Made by a program: the position numbers and the translations under genes. Source: Pontibacter vulgaris (GTDB taxonomy: Bacteria > Bacteroidota > Bacteroidia > Cytophagales > Hymenobacteraceae). Taken from it: DNA of 64,000 nucleotides. The DNA is taken from the NCBI RefSeq assembly GCF_022758145.1, contig NZ_JAJVDH010000003.1:1-64000 (forward strand), given 5' to 3'. Under the pieces are notes generated by a model that was given only the letters and a program-made list of their open reading frames with translations, searched no databases and had not been told where the DNA came from. Positions 27,513-36,060 of the stretch are shown piece by piece (the first letter of the stretch is position 1; each line of letters opens with the position of its first letter).

Positions 27513-28449
27513 CATTTTCCTTCACCTCTACTTTTCCGGTGTCAGGGTCCATTTCCACTTCTTTTTTTTTCACCTTTACGGCTGTATCTTCAGGCTCTAT
27601 GTGTTTCTCGTGCGCTTTGGAATATACCTGCGTAAACTCTGCCCCGAACAGGAAAATAACTGCCGTATAGTATACCCATACCAGTATAAGTACCAGCGAG
27701 CCTGCCGCGCCATAGGTGTCGGCCAACGGGTCGTGCTGGAAGTATATGTTAAGTACATACTTGCCCAACACAAATAGAATAGACGTGACTATTGCTCCCA
27801 CCCACACGTTCTTCCACCTGATTTTGGCATCGGGTAAAACCCTGTAAATAGCAGCAAAAATGATGGTGCTAATTATAATGGAAACAAGGATATTACCAAT
27901 GGTAATAAAGTAAATGGCCACGCCCGAAAACTGCTGACGCAGGAAATCATATACGATACCTAAGGCTACATCTATAGAAAGCGAAACCAGCAGCAGAAAG
28001 CCCATACTTATTACCATCGCCAGCGACAGTACCCGGCCAATTAAAAGTTTCAGCCAACCTTTTTCAATTTTAGCCTTAACTTCCCACATGGCATTCAGCG
28101 AATCCTGCAGAGCAACAAAAACGGTGGTAGCCGAAAAGATCATGGTAGCCACGCCAACTATAGTTCCGATGGTAGTGGCATCTGAAATAGCGGCATTCTC
28201 GATAATATTTTGAAACTGCGCAGCACTGTTCCGGCCAACTATACCTCCCAACTGATTTACAACCTGGCCTTTGACAGCTTCCTGACCAAAGGCTGCACCG
28301 GCAATGCGGATGGTAATGATCAGCACAGCCGGCAACGAGAAGATGGTATAAAAGCCAATAATAGCAGCATAATCCAGCGGATTATCGTCCACGAACTCTT
28401 TAAAGGTCTGCTTGGTGATCTCCCAGGTGGAGGCAACACGTTTGTTCAT
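27493..28449 (-). CDS. YihY/BrkB-family inner membrane protein
   Basis: A 318-residue protein with about six membrane helices. The family pattern is visible: WEITKQTFKEFVDDNPLDYA at the N-terminus, AAIIGFYTIFSLPAVLII, TTVFVALQDSLNAMWEVKAK near 110-130, and the C-terminal YGAAGSLVLILVWVYYTAVI with FGAEFTQVYSKAHE. The last ~35 residues form a charged cytoplasmic tail (VKKKEVEMDPDTGKVEVK). The family was once thought to be ribonuclease BN; today its role is unsettled (possible transporter). It converges on pdhB with a shared terminator. Confidence 0.88.
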   Translation of the reverse strand: MNKRVASTWEITKQTFKEFVDDNPLDYAAIIGFYTIFSLPAVLIITIRIAGAAFGQEAVKGQVVNQLGGIVGRNSAAQFQNIIENAAISDATTIGTIVGVATMIFSATTVFVALQDSLNAMWEVKAKIEKGWLKLLIGRVLSLAMVISMGFLLLVSLSIDVALGIVYDFLRQQFSGVAIYFITIGNILVSIIISTIIFAAIYRVLPDAKIRWKNVWVGAIVTSILFVLGKYVLNIYFQHDPLADTYGAAGSLVLILVWVYYTAVIFLFGAEFTQVYSKAHEKHIEPEDTAVKVKKKEVEMDPDTGKVEVKENEKGDSL

Positions 28450-28573
28450 GTGCTTATACTTATAGTTGTGACGAACAGTAATTTGCTCGAAATCAGCTAT
28501 AGGTACGGGAAATTATACTTTGTTGATACCAAGTACTAGAGTTGGGCATATTTTATAATTACACTCGTTCACA

Positions 28574-28671
28574 TCCCGCAAGTGTGAGGTATTGGTTGGT
28601 GCCCCGCCAGGTTATACTTAATCGGTAAATTAATGCGGCCAGAGGCCGAAGGTTAGCTTACACTCGCGGGA
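28574..28671. repeat. Large imperfect inverted repeat in intergenic DNA
   Basis: TCCCGCAAGTGTGAG (28574-28588) and CTTACACTCGCGGGA (28657-28671) pair at 13 of 15 positions. A smaller stem CGGCC-AGA-GGCCG (28636-28648) and a TTATACTT word lie between. It resembles a small folded mobile or regulatory element. The segment AGCTTACACT recurs in the palindrome at 35128-35182. Confidence 0.6.
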
Positions 28672-28691
28672 CGCGAGCGAAGGCAGGATTT

Positions 28692-29300
28692 CTATTTTAA
28701 TTTCAACTCCTTCAGCCTATTCCACTCTTGTTGAGTTGATAAACATAGAACTTGTACAGTTTGCAGATAACTGATTATATCTTTTAGATAATAATCTAAA
28801 ATCACGCCCTCTATCTCTCTGAATTCATATTCATCTAACCTCTGGAATCTTGTTCTTATGATTTGTTTGTCTTTCAGGAATAAAACCAAAGTATTGTCAA
28901 CACCTTGGGAGAAGGGATCTTCAAATTTCTCTCTTAAACCTCTAGTCCATCTTTCATTTCCAAGCCAGTCTCTACCTTCAAACTCTATGTTCCAGATAAC
29001 ATCTAAAGGATAAATTTTATCAGCAATTATGATGGCATCCTTACTGAAGATGATATGCCCTTCCAGTTTTCCTTTTAGTGGTTTATAAGCATTTCTTATT
29101 GTCAAACTTAATGCAATCCGATATACAAATGGAAGTATTGGAGCGAAAAATAAAGCAATAAATGTCGGATGAGATTCAGGAACATTAACTAAATACTTGA
29201 GAATCAAAACAAGCAGTATTACAGCTAATATAAAAGCATAACTCTTATAAGTTCTGGTCCAATAAAAGGAATCGGGTTTATAAATAGAGAACTTCTTCAC
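28692..29300 (-). CDS. hypothetical membrane protein (possibly 5'-truncated)
   Basis: I do not recognise this protein. The frame is open back to 29450, but that part overlaps the upstream methyltransferase in another frame; the first plausible start outside it is GTG at 29300 (KKFSIYKPDSFYW), giving about 202 residues. Two hydrophobic helices (SYAFILAVILLVLILKYLV and FIALFFAPILPFVYRIALSL) are followed by a soluble beta-rich domain (HIIFSKDAIIIADKIYPLDV). That order resembles YcxB-like or PH-like membrane proteins. Coding sequence is clearly more AT-rich than its neighbours and sits next to a palindromic element, so acquisition or decay is possible. Confidence 0.5.
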   Translation of the reverse strand: MKKFSIYKPDSFYWTRTYKSYAFILAVILLVLILKYLVNVPESHPTFIALFFAPILPFVYRIALSLTIRNAYKPLKGKLEGHIIFSKDAIIIADKIYPLDVIWNIEFEGRDWLGNERWTRGLREKFEDPFSQGVDNTLVLFLKDKQIIRTRFQRLDEYEFREIEGVILDYYLKDIISYLQTVQVLCLSTQQEWNRLKELKLK

Positions 29301-29340
29301 CTGAACTATAAGATCATCTAAATTAGATTCATCCCCAACC

Positions 29341-30063
29341 CTATCCCTGCAACGCCAGCTTTGCCAGGTAATTACCGTTTTCGCCTTCGTATAGTATTTC
29401 AAAAGTATAGCCGTGCTTTTCGGCGTAATCCTGAAGTATAGCCGGATCAATGAAAAGCCATTTAAACCAGCCGCTTTCCTGATCTTTATACTTCATTTTA
29501 TACTTTACTTCCCCATAGTATCCGGCATTCAAGTCTATCACATAAGAGCCGTCTTCGTCTTCAAACATATACAGGATATCCGACGATTCAAGTAAGATCT
29601 GGCCCTGAGGGTTCAGGAGCGTTTTAGCATGTTTCAGCAAACGGTCCAAGCCTGCCAGGTTGCCGGCAATACCAACGCCATTCATCAGCAGCAATAGCGT
29701 ATCGAAGGTCTGGTCTTTAAGCTTGAAAACATCCTGCTGCAGTACGTTTTTAACGCCACGCTGCTGCAGTGCGGCCACTGCCCCACCCGATATATCGATG
29801 GCTGTAACGTCGAGGCCTCGCTCCTGTAGCGGCAAACTATGGCAACCCGCCCCGGCGCCAATATCCAGTACCTTACCACGGCATTGTTCCAGTGCAAGTA
29901 ACTCCAGTTCAGGCATTTCTTCTTCTGTCCGGAAAAGGTAACTTACAGGTATTACATCTTCTTCTGTTAAGTCGCTCTCAACTATGATATCAGCAGCTTT
30001 TGCACCTTTCAGGTAATCCTGTACTGCTGCTCCTATCGGGTCTTTTTTCTCCATTTTCTGCAT
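29341..30063 (-). CDS. class I SAM-dependent methyltransferase
   Basis: A 240-residue methyltransferase. Motif I is KVLDIGAGAGCHSLPLQERG near residues 64-83; DVTAIDISGGAVAALQQRG follows near 85-103, then FDTLLLLMNGVGIAGNLAGL (motif II) and LLNPQGQILLESSD (motif III) near 150-163. The ATG at 30063 is followed by a second at 30054; either is possible. Substrate is unknown; small-molecule methylation is likely from the fold. The stop at 29341 lies 40 bp before the AT-rich membrane protein gene, which may be read from the same promoter. Confidence 0.8.
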   Translation of the reverse strand: MQKMEKKDPIGAAVQDYLKGAKAADIIVESDLTEEDVIPVSYLFRTEEEMPELELLALEQCRGKVLDIGAGAGCHSLPLQERGLDVTAIDISGGAVAALQQRGVKNVLQQDVFKLKDQTFDTLLLLMNGVGIAGNLAGLDRLLKHAKTLLNPQGQILLESSDILYMFEDEDGSYVIDLNAGYYGEVKYKMKYKDQESGWFKWLFIDPAILQDYAEKHGYTFEILYEGENGNYLAKLALQG

Positions 30064-30199
30064 TATTGGTTTACAAAGTACGGCACAATTTCTCTTTATT
30101 AAAACCTGTTATTGAATAAAACCAATTATCTTAACAGGCTAATATTATAACATATCACTATATACCAACACTTTACACTTAACTAAGTACTGGTAGTGG

Positions 30200-30229
30200 T
30201 TGCATTAATTAAAATTTTTTGTAGCTTTA
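30200..30229 (+). promoter_or_regulatory. Promoter of the DinB-family gene
   Basis: TTG (30200-30202), a 19-nt spacer and TAGCTTTA (30222-30229) match the Bacteroidota vegetative promoter with one mismatch in the -7 box. The DinB ATG is 27 bp downstream of the -7 box. Confidence 0.55.
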
Positions 30230-30256
30230 GCTATAGTTCTCCAACGCATACGCTTT

Positions 30257-30823
30257 ATGAGTACAATCGTTTATAGCCACAGCCAACTCATGAACCCAAA
30301 ACTGGAAGTTAAATATCTACGGTTAGAACAAACACGAAACCGCCTGCTAGATAACCTTGAAAGTATGGATGATTCGTTGCTGAACACGTTGGCTCCGGAA
30401 GGTAAATGGTCTATAAACCAGACAATTGCTCATTTAATTATAGTAGAGGAGCTAACTATCAGCTACATCCGGAACAAGATATCGAAAGAGCATGAGTTGC
30501 AACATACTTCCCTGTCGAACACGCTGAAAAGTATACTGCTGAAGATAGCGCTTAAATCTGGTATGAAGTTTAAAGCGCCTGCCTCAGTTGCTACCGTACC
30601 GGATACTGCCTATCTCAAATCGTTGCGCCACCGCTGGGACGAAGTACGTTTTCAGTTAGAAGACCTGCTGACCGAAATTCCACCCCAACTCCTGGATAAA
30701 TGCCTTTTTAAGCACCCTTATGCGGGTCCGCTTTCTATCACCCAAACACTGCACTTCCTACAGGACCATTACGACCATCATCTCCGTCAGATTAATCACC
30801 TCAAACAGCACCTTTTAAAGTAG
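30257..30823 (+). CDS. DinB-family (YfiT/DUF664-like) four-helix protein
   Basis: A 188-residue all-helical protein of the DinB/YfiT superfamily. The metal-binding pattern is visible: GKWSINQTIAHLIIVEELTI near residues 49-68 supplies the first His, and the C-terminal FLQDHYDHHLRQINHL supplies the HxxxH pair. Members bind a divalent metal; some are thiol-dependent S-transferases using bacillithiol-type thiols, but most have no known reaction. An upstream in-frame Met pair allows a start at residue 12 as well; promoter spacing favours 30257. An AAGTATA-containing hairpin follows the stop directly. Confidence 0.8.
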   Translation: MSTIVYSHSQLMNPKLEVKYLRLEQTRNRLLDNLESMDDSLLNTLAPEGKWSINQTIAHLIIVEELTISYIRNKISKEHELQHTSLSNTLKSILLKIALKSGMKFKAPASVATVPDTAYLKSLRHRWDEVRFQLEDLLTEIPPQLLDKCLFKHPYAGPLSITQTLHFLQDHYDHHLRQINHLKQHLLK

Positions 30824-30866
30824 TTTATACTTTTAGTAAATTCATTTATAAGTATAATTAAACTAC
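30820..30866 (+). terminator. Hairpin at the end of the DinB-family gene built from inverted AAGTAT words
   Basis: GTAGTTT (30820-30826) pairs with AAACTAC (30860-30866), and ATACTT (30827-30832) with AAGTAT (30850-30855) inside it. There is no T tract, so termination is uncertain, but the placement at the stop codon and the paired word repeat the pattern at 34153 and 41261. Confidence 0.4.
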
Positions 30867-30954
30867 TACATTGCCAGATGCCGTATTGCACAGAGTAGAT
30901 TGTACTGCAATTTAGTTTAACAACTATAATACTTTTCCCTGATTCCGGCATTTT

Positions 30955-31860
30955 ATGATCTCGCATAAGCACGAAGTTTTTATTGAAGTTGCCCGTTTAC
31001 TTAGCTTTACCAAAGCCAGCCAAAGCTTGTTTATCAGTCAATCGGCTATAAGCAAACAGGTAAAAGCGCTGGAAGAATACTATAAAACCGGTTTGTTTGA
31101 GCGGCATGGCAACAGTGTGAGCCTCACCCCTGCCGGCAAGCTGTTGTATCAAAAACTACTGGTAGCCAAGCAACTGCAACAGGAACTACACCAGGAAGTG
31201 CAGGCCATTAACGAAAATTTCTCGCCGCAGGTGCGCATGGTATTAGGTGCCAGCACCACTATTTCGCTTTATATCATTCCGCCGGTACTTTCTGCCTATC
31301 TTCAAAAGAACCCCAATGTGCAGCTGACTTTAAAAAACCGCAACAGCGAAAATATACTGAAAGCGTTACTGGATCATGAAATAGATCTGGGTATTGTAGA
31401 AGGCATTAACAAGGTCAGTAATGTTACTTACAGCCCTTTTATGGCCGATGAGGTTATTGCGGTATGTTCATCTAAAAACCCACTAAAGAAACAGCAGCTG
31501 GAGGTCAAAGACCTGTATGATATTCCGCTTGCTTTGCGGGAATCGGGCTCGGGAACGCTAGCTGTGCTGGAAGAAGCTTTGCTGAAAAAGAACGTGAAAT
31601 TAATGGACCTCCCCATTAAAATAAGGCTTGGCGGCACAGAAGCGCTTAAAAATTTTGTACGCGTGGATACCTGCCTCTCTTTTTTGCCGCGGCAGGCAGT
31701 AAAAAAAGAGCTGCAATCGGGTGAATTGGTCGAGGTAAAAATTCAGGACCTGTCGGTAACACGTACTTTTAACTTTATCCAGCGAAAGGGCACCGAGAAT
31801 AACCATCCTTACAAAGATTTTATGCAGTTTACCAAAAGGCATTATTCCAAATCAGCATAG
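30955..31860 (+). CDS. LysR-family transcriptional regulator
   Basis: A 301-residue LysR-type regulator. The winged helix-turn-helix covers residues 1-62 (VARLLSFTKASQSLFISQS, then AISKQVKALEE). A linker helix follows. The effector-binding domain (about 92-300) begins VRMVLGASTTISLYIIPPVL and includes LDHEIDLGIVEGINKVSNV near 138. The closest functional relatives by eye are CysB/CbbR-like regulators, but I cannot assign the target. LysR regulators often control a divergent neighbour; here both neighbours run in the same direction, and threonine synthase starts 62 bp downstream. Confidence 0.9.
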   Translation: MISHKHEVFIEVARLLSFTKASQSLFISQSAISKQVKALEEYYKTGLFERHGNSVSLTPAGKLLYQKLLVAKQLQQELHQEVQAINENFSPQVRMVLGASTTISLYIIPPVLSAYLQKNPNVQLTLKNRNSENILKALLDHEIDLGIVEGINKVSNVTYSPFMADEVIAVCSSKNPLKKQQLEVKDLYDIPLALRESGSGTLAVLEEALLKKNVKLMDLPIKIRLGGTEALKNFVRVDTCLSFLPRQAVKKELQSGELVEVKIQDLSVTRTFNFIQRKGTENNHPYKDFMQFTKRHYSKSA

Positions 31861-31922
31861 GCTATTCTGATTCTCTATTTTGTTTCGTCATAGGTCGGGT
31901 CTTATTTGCCGTACAATTTACT

Positions 31923-33128
31923 ATGACTATGGAAACAATTACTTCTTCGATTAGCCGCATTACAACCCTTGCATGCTCTAACTGTGGTAAAGCACATTCG
32001 CCTTTAGAATTACAAACGCTATCAGGTTGCTGTGCACTGCCGTTATCTGCAAAGTATAGCCTTACAGAACCCATTTCCAAAGAGGTCTTGCAAAACCGTG
32101 CAGGTACCATGTGGCGCTACCGTGAGCTCCTGCCATTGCTCTCTGATAAAAATATGGTAAGCCTTGGTGAGGGGTACACTCCTATACTTACTTTAGCTAA
32201 CCTGGCTGCAAAATATAACCTTAACTCGCTGCAGCTAAAAGACGAAGGCCAGAACCCAACGGGCTCTTTTAAAGCACGCGGCCTCAGTATGGCTATTTCC
32301 AAAGCAAAAGAGTTTGGTGTAGAGGGTTGCATTATACCAACTGCTGGTAATGCGGGCGTGGCTATGGCTTCCTATTGTGCAAAGGCCAATATGAGAGCAG
32401 TAGTGGTAATGCCACGCCATACGCCAAAGGCTTTCAGAGAAGAATGCTACTGGTACGGCGCAGAAGTACACTTGCTGGATGGCTTAATAAACGATTGCGC
32501 CGCCAAAGCCAAAGAACTTAACGCCGAGGGGCAGCTGCTGGATGTATCTACACTCAAAGAGCCGTACCGCCTGGAAGGTAAAAAAACGATGGGTTTTGAG
32601 ATCGCAGAACAACTAAACTGGAACCTGCCAGACGTTATACTTTACCCGGCCGGTGGCGGAACAGGCCTGATCGGTATCTGGAAAGCTTTCCGTGAAATGC
32701 AGCAGTTAGGTTGGTTACCGGCAAGTATAAAACTGCCCCGTATGGTAGCAGTGCAGGCATCAAATTGCCAGCCACTTGTAGCTACTTATACTGGCCAGCA
32801 GGCAAATGCACAGCAGTATAATGGCCAGCCTACAATTGCAAACGGCCTGGCAGTACCGCGCCCGATTGGCGAACAAATGATGCTGCAGGTATTACACGAA
32901 TCCCAGGGGACTGCTATAGGCATTACTGAGGAGGAAATGATAACCGGCCTACAGGAACTTGGCAGAGTAGAGGGTTTATTTGTGGCTCCGGAAGGAGCTG
33001 CCGTCTGGATGGCTGCCCGCAAACTCCTCGCATCCGACTGGCTATCTGAAACCGAGCATATACTACTTCTGAATACAGGTTCCGGGCAAAAGTACATGGA
33101 TAATATCGAAGGAAAGTATAAAAGCTGA
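31923..33128 (+). CDS. thrC: threonine synthase
   Basis: A 401-residue PLP enzyme. It has an N-terminal zinc-ribbon-like segment (LACSNCGKAHSPLELQTLSG), then LGEGYTPILTLANLA near 80. The PLP lysine lies in KDEGQNPTGSFKARGLSMA near residues 105-123. PTAGNAGVAMASYCAKA near 138 and the phosphate loop PAGGGTGLIGIWKAF near 238 complete the fold. It converts O-phosphohomoserine to threonine. An alternative start two codons later (31929) exists. thrA/thrB are not adjacent. The LysR gene 62 bp upstream may or may not regulate it. A threonine dehydratase-like activity is less likely because of the N-terminal cysteine motif and length. Confidence 0.88.
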   Translation: MTMETITSSISRITTLACSNCGKAHSPLELQTLSGCCALPLSAKYSLTEPISKEVLQNRAGTMWRYRELLPLLSDKNMVSLGEGYTPILTLANLAAKYNLNSLQLKDEGQNPTGSFKARGLSMAISKAKEFGVEGCIIPTAGNAGVAMASYCAKANMRAVVVMPRHTPKAFREECYWYGAEVHLLDGLINDCAAKAKELNAEGQLLDVSTLKEPYRLEGKKTMGFEIAEQLNWNLPDVILYPAGGGTGLIGIWKAFREMQQLGWLPASIKLPRMVAVQASNCQPLVATYTGQQANAQQYNGQPTIANGLAVPRPIGEQMMLQVLHESQGTAIGITEEEMITGLQELGRVEGLFVAPEGAAVWMAARKLLASDWLSETEHILLLNTGSGQKYMDNIEGKYKS

Positions 33129-33239
33129 TCACCATCATCATCCCATACTCTTAGATTATACTTAAGTGTATGGAAAATACTTTTTAGCGGAAGGACTTAA
33201 CAGGAAATTCTATATATTAGGAGTGTTTAGCCTAACCTT

Positions 33240-34139
33240 ATGAAATTTCCTTACGCTTACTCTCTTATTCCTTTTTCTGCCTTTATACTTTTGTTTTCGT
33301 CCTGCACTCAAAACTCTGACGCACAAGCAAATCACAACATTCCGGAGCAACCTGTTCAACAGCAGCCTTCTCAGCCAGCTACTCCAGCACTAGCTAATCA
33401 GGACACTGCCGATGCGCCTGCCCCGGAACTAAAACCTGCTGATGCAGCTACCATACTTGCCCGTAAGCAGGTGCCTCTACTTTGTTACCACCAGGTCCGG
33501 GATTGGAAACCAAGCGACTCTAAAGTGGCAAAGGATTACATTGTGCCGGTTGCCCGTTTTAAAGAACAGATCAAAATGCTGGCTGATAGCGGTTATCATA
33601 CTATACTGCCGGACCAGTTGTATGATTACCTAACCACCGGCAAGCCCCTCCCCGAAAAACCAGTGATGATCACATTTGACGATACAAACCTGGACCAGTT
33701 TACAGTTGCGGCGCCGGAGTTGGAAAAGTATGGTTTCAAAGGCATGTTCTTTATCATGACAGTTTCGTTGGGCAGGCCACGCTATATGAGCAAAGACCAG
33801 GTAAAAGCACTTTCAGATGCCGGCCACGGCATCGGCTCTCATACCTGGGACCATCACAATGTAAAAAAATACGAAGGCAAGGATTGGGAGAAACAACTCG
33901 ATAAACCAGCGAAACAACTGGAAAGTATAACCGGTAAGCCTGTAACATACTTTGCCTACCCTTTCGGACTTTGGAATGAGGCAGCCTTACCGCACCTGGA
34001 GCAACGCAATATTAAAATGGCTTTCCAGCTGGCAGCTAAACAACACCAGGAAAAGCCGCTTTATACCGTACGCCGCATCATTGCCAGCGGCTACTGGAGT
34101 GCTAACTCCTTGCGCCAAAGTATGGTAAACAGTTTTTAA
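33240..34139 (+). CDS. lipoprotein polysaccharide deacetylase (NodB/CE4 domain)
   Basis: A 299-residue protein with a lipoprotein signal (LIPFSAFILLFSSC, lipid Cys near residue 22). A Gln/Pro/Ala-rich linker runs to about 75 and is followed by a NodB-homology domain. Catalytic motif 1 is MITFDDTN near residue 142 and the metal-binding motif 2 is GSHTWDHHNV near 199-208. TYFAYPFGLWNEAALPHL near 236 is motif 3. It should remove acetyl groups from an envelope or extracellular glycan, on the periplasmic side or cell surface. The substrate is unknown. A very strong terminator lies 14 bp past the stop. Confidence 0.87.
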   Translation: MKFPYAYSLIPFSAFILLFSSCTQNSDAQANHNIPEQPVQQQPSQPATPALANQDTADAPAPELKPADAATILARKQVPLLCYHQVRDWKPSDSKVAKDYIVPVARFKEQIKMLADSGYHTILPDQLYDYLTTGKPLPEKPVMITFDDTNLDQFTVAAPELEKYGFKGMFFIMTVSLGRPRYMSKDQVKALSDAGHGIGSHTWDHHNVKKYEGKDWEKQLDKPAKQLESITGKPVTYFAYPFGLWNEAALPHLEQRNIKMAFQLAAKQHQEKPLYTVRRIIASGYWSANSLRQSMVNSF

Positions 34140-34152
34140 AGCTCAAGCTCAT

Positions 34153-34199
34153 AAAAAAAGGAGCTATACTTTCTTTGTTAAAGTATAGCTCCTTTTTTT
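34153..34199. terminator. Strong bidirectional terminator with AAGTATAG arms
   Basis: A perfect 20-bp stem: arm 34153-34172 and arm 34180-34199, seven-nt loop, A7 on one side and T7 on the other. The core reads GGAGCTATACTTT / AAAGTATAGCTCC. It separates the + deacetylase gene from the - lipoprotein gene and can serve both. Confidence 0.9.
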
Positions 34200-34231
34200 A
34201 TACTGCCCTGAGGCTCAGCCTGACAATCAGA

Positions 34232-34840
34232 TTAATCCCGCACGTCATCAGAACTTTCCAGTGTCCGGAACTCCATTTGCAGGGCTTTAATTTTTACCTG
34301 CTCATCCGTAGTTAAGTCATCATCTACTTCATCTTTGCGCTTATCCAGCTCATCGCGTACCATCTTGGCCATTTCCCAATCTTTATCTGTCCAGTTCTTG
34401 TGCTCTTCCCTTACTTTATCCATAAAAGCAATGTATACATCACGCACATTAGCTCCTGTTATAGTATTTCTGTCGGCATAGCTACCGAGTAACCGTTCTT
34501 GCCAGGTTGTCAGAGATTCGCGCTGAGCCAAAGTGCGGGCTCTTTCCTCGTCAGCATCATTAAATTTTTGCTTTAGCTGAGCGTATTCCTGCTTTATTTC
34601 ATCAGAGAAATTTTCCTGCTGGTCATCCAGTTCCTGGGTACGCAGCTTAAAATCATCTTTTGTGCGTTGCCAGTCTTCCTCAGTGCGGTCGCTTACTTTC
34701 TCAGTTTGCATGTTTACCCATGTCCTGAAATCGCTTATGTCGTCACCTATTTCCTGCTCTTTGGAAGCCGAGCAGCCGCTGAGCAAGCTATTTGTCAGTA
34801 GCACGAATGCCAGCAGCAGATATTTCGCCATAATTTTCAT
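34232..34840 (-). CDS. hypothetical coiled-coil lipoprotein
   Basis: A 202-residue protein with a clear lipoprotein signal (LLLAFVLLTNSLLSGC, lipid Cys near residue 23; an alternative start three codons in fits as well). The rest is highly charged and helical, rich in Asp, Glu, Lys and Gln (TEEDWQRTKDDFKLRTQEL, EIKQEYAQLKQKFNDADEE), predicting coiled coils. A repeating WxxxKDxxxxR-like spacing is visible. It likely sits in the outer membrane facing the periplasm. I cannot assign a function. It shares the strong terminator at 34153-34199 with the convergent deacetylase. Confidence 0.68.
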   Translation of the reverse strand: MKIMAKYLLLAFVLLTNSLLSGCSASKEQEIGDDISDFRTWVNMQTEKVSDRTEEDWQRTKDDFKLRTQELDDQQENFSDEIKQEYAQLKQKFNDADEERARTLAQRESLTTWQERLLGSYADRNTITGANVRDVYIAFMDKVREEHKNWTDKDWEMAKMVRDELDKRKDEVDDDLTTDEQVKIKALQMEFRTLESSDDVRD

Positions 34841-35127
34841 AGTCCTATAGTTATAGTTATAATTGATTCAGTAATTGATACGAAGCTAACTTCCATAAGG
34901 TACTTATATACAAATAGATATAAGAAATATAAACAATTTAACAGAATCGGATTTGTACATATTTTTACAAAACTATGCGGGTTCATTAGCGTAAAAGAAC
35001 TCAAGCAGATTAAATATTTTATAATTATAATAAACATATTTATAATAAAGTATAAAAATATTCGACTTTAAAATATAGCCTGCCGGCTGATAATTATATT
35101 AGAATAGCGCCGGCAGACACTGTTTGT

Positions 35128-35182
35128 AATAGCTTACACTACGAGTATGCGCTAAGTTGGCACAAGTGTAGTGTAAGCTATT
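35128..35182. repeat. Perfect 15-bp inverted repeat (stem-loop)
   Basis: AATAGCTTACACTAC (35128-35142) and its exact complement GTAGTGTAAGCTATT (35168-35182) flank a 25-nt loop. There is no T tract. AGCTTACACT is shared with the inverted repeat near 28657, suggesting a dispersed element. Confidence 0.7.
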
Positions 35183-35511
35183 TATGTTTAAAAATTTATA
35201 CTTATCCGGAACAGTATTTCATCACACTAATAAGATCATAATTGTACTGTTTTAGGTAAGAAATTATTTTCAATCCCTAGTTCACCTTCTTTCCAGCGCT
35301 TTCTAAGCTATTTCATGTATAAACCTATTCTTTTCCTGCCTGCCACTTATCTACCAATTGAGCAAGAGAGTTTATTTTATAAAGTATAGTATAGCTGCCT
35401 ATGCCTGCCTGATACTTTGCTTTAAGTATAAACTATACCTGATTAAGTATTTATTGCAAGATTTAATCGATCTCCAGCGAAAAATCATACTTTATACACC
35501 GGATTTATACT

Positions 35512-35541
35512 TTGCTTTGATAAATTAAAAGTATAAACTTG
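35512..35541 (+). promoter_or_regulatory. Promoter of the guanine deaminase gene
   Basis: TTG (35512-35514), 19-nt spacer, TAAACTTG (35534-35541), one mismatch from TAnnTTTG. The ATG at 35560 follows 18 bp after the -7 box. The spacer contains an AAGTATAAAC word. Confidence 0.5.
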
Positions 35542-35559
35542 ACTTAAGGCTTTAAAAGT

Positions 35560-36039
35560 ATGATAATGAGATCAGAAGAAGATTTTATGTGTGAGGCAAT
35601 CCGCCTTTCAATCGAGAAGATGGAAGCAGGCTTTGGCGGGCCTTTTGGTGCTGTGGTTGTGCGCAACGGCGAAATCATTGCATACGGCTATAACAACGTA
35701 ACCTCATCTAACGACCCTACTGCCCATGCCGAAGTGGATGCTATCCGGAAAGCATGCCAGGCGCTTGGCACTTACCAGCTAAACGATTGCGAACTTTACA
35801 CCAGCTGCGAGCCTTGCCCAATGTGCCTGGGTGCAATTTATTGGGCTCGCCCCAGAAAAGTATACTATGGCAATACCAAAGCCGACGCAGCCGCTATTGG
35901 TTTCGATGATCAGTTTATTTACGAAGAATTAAACAAAGAACTGCCCAACAGGCAAATACCCATGGTACAATTGCTGCACGAAGAAGCACTCGAAAGTTTT
36001 AAAGCCTGGCAACAGAAAACTGACCGGCAAGAATATTAA
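35560..36039 (+). CDS. guaD: guanine deaminase (cytidine deaminase-fold)
   Basis: A 159-residue zinc deaminase of the CDA fold. The zinc and catalytic residues are in DPTAHAEVDAIRKACQALG near residues 52-70 (His, catalytic Glu) and TSCEPCPMCLGAIYWARP near 81-98 (two Cys). The C-terminal AAAIGFDDQFIYEELN segment, which caps the active site in Bacillus-type guanine deaminase, is present and separates it from tRNA adenosine deaminases. It converts guanine to xanthine and ammonia. The gene stands alone, with its own promoter and over 500 bp of AT-rich DNA upstream. Confidence 0.9.
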   Translation: MIMRSEEDFMCEAIRLSIEKMEAGFGGPFGAVVVRNGEIIAYGYNNVTSSNDPTAHAEVDAIRKACQALGTYQLNDCELYTSCEPCPMCLGAIYWARPRKVYYGNTKADAAAIGFDDQFIYEELNKELPNRQIPMVQLLHEEALESFKAWQQKTDRQEY

Positions 36040-36052
36040 ACTGTAGGATCAC

Positions 36053-36060
36053 TATCTTTG
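36053..36060 (+). promoter_or_regulatory. Possible -7 element before the histidine kinase operon
   Basis: TATCTTTG fits TAnnTTTG exactly, 14 bp after guaD and 117 bp before the first kinase gene. A TTG -33 element is not obvious, so this is tentative. Confidence 0.35.

Larger units (their letters stand above)
34841..35559. other. Long AT-rich intergenic region (about 720 bp)
   Basis: No protein-coding frame is convincing. Contents: upstream DNA of the - lipoprotein; a near-perfect palindrome at 35128-35182; about seven AAGTATA/TATACTT words, mostly at 35040-35060 and 35380-35560; and a likely guaD promoter at 35512-35541. A small RNA is possible in the central part but nothing supports one specifically. 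Confidence 0.45.
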
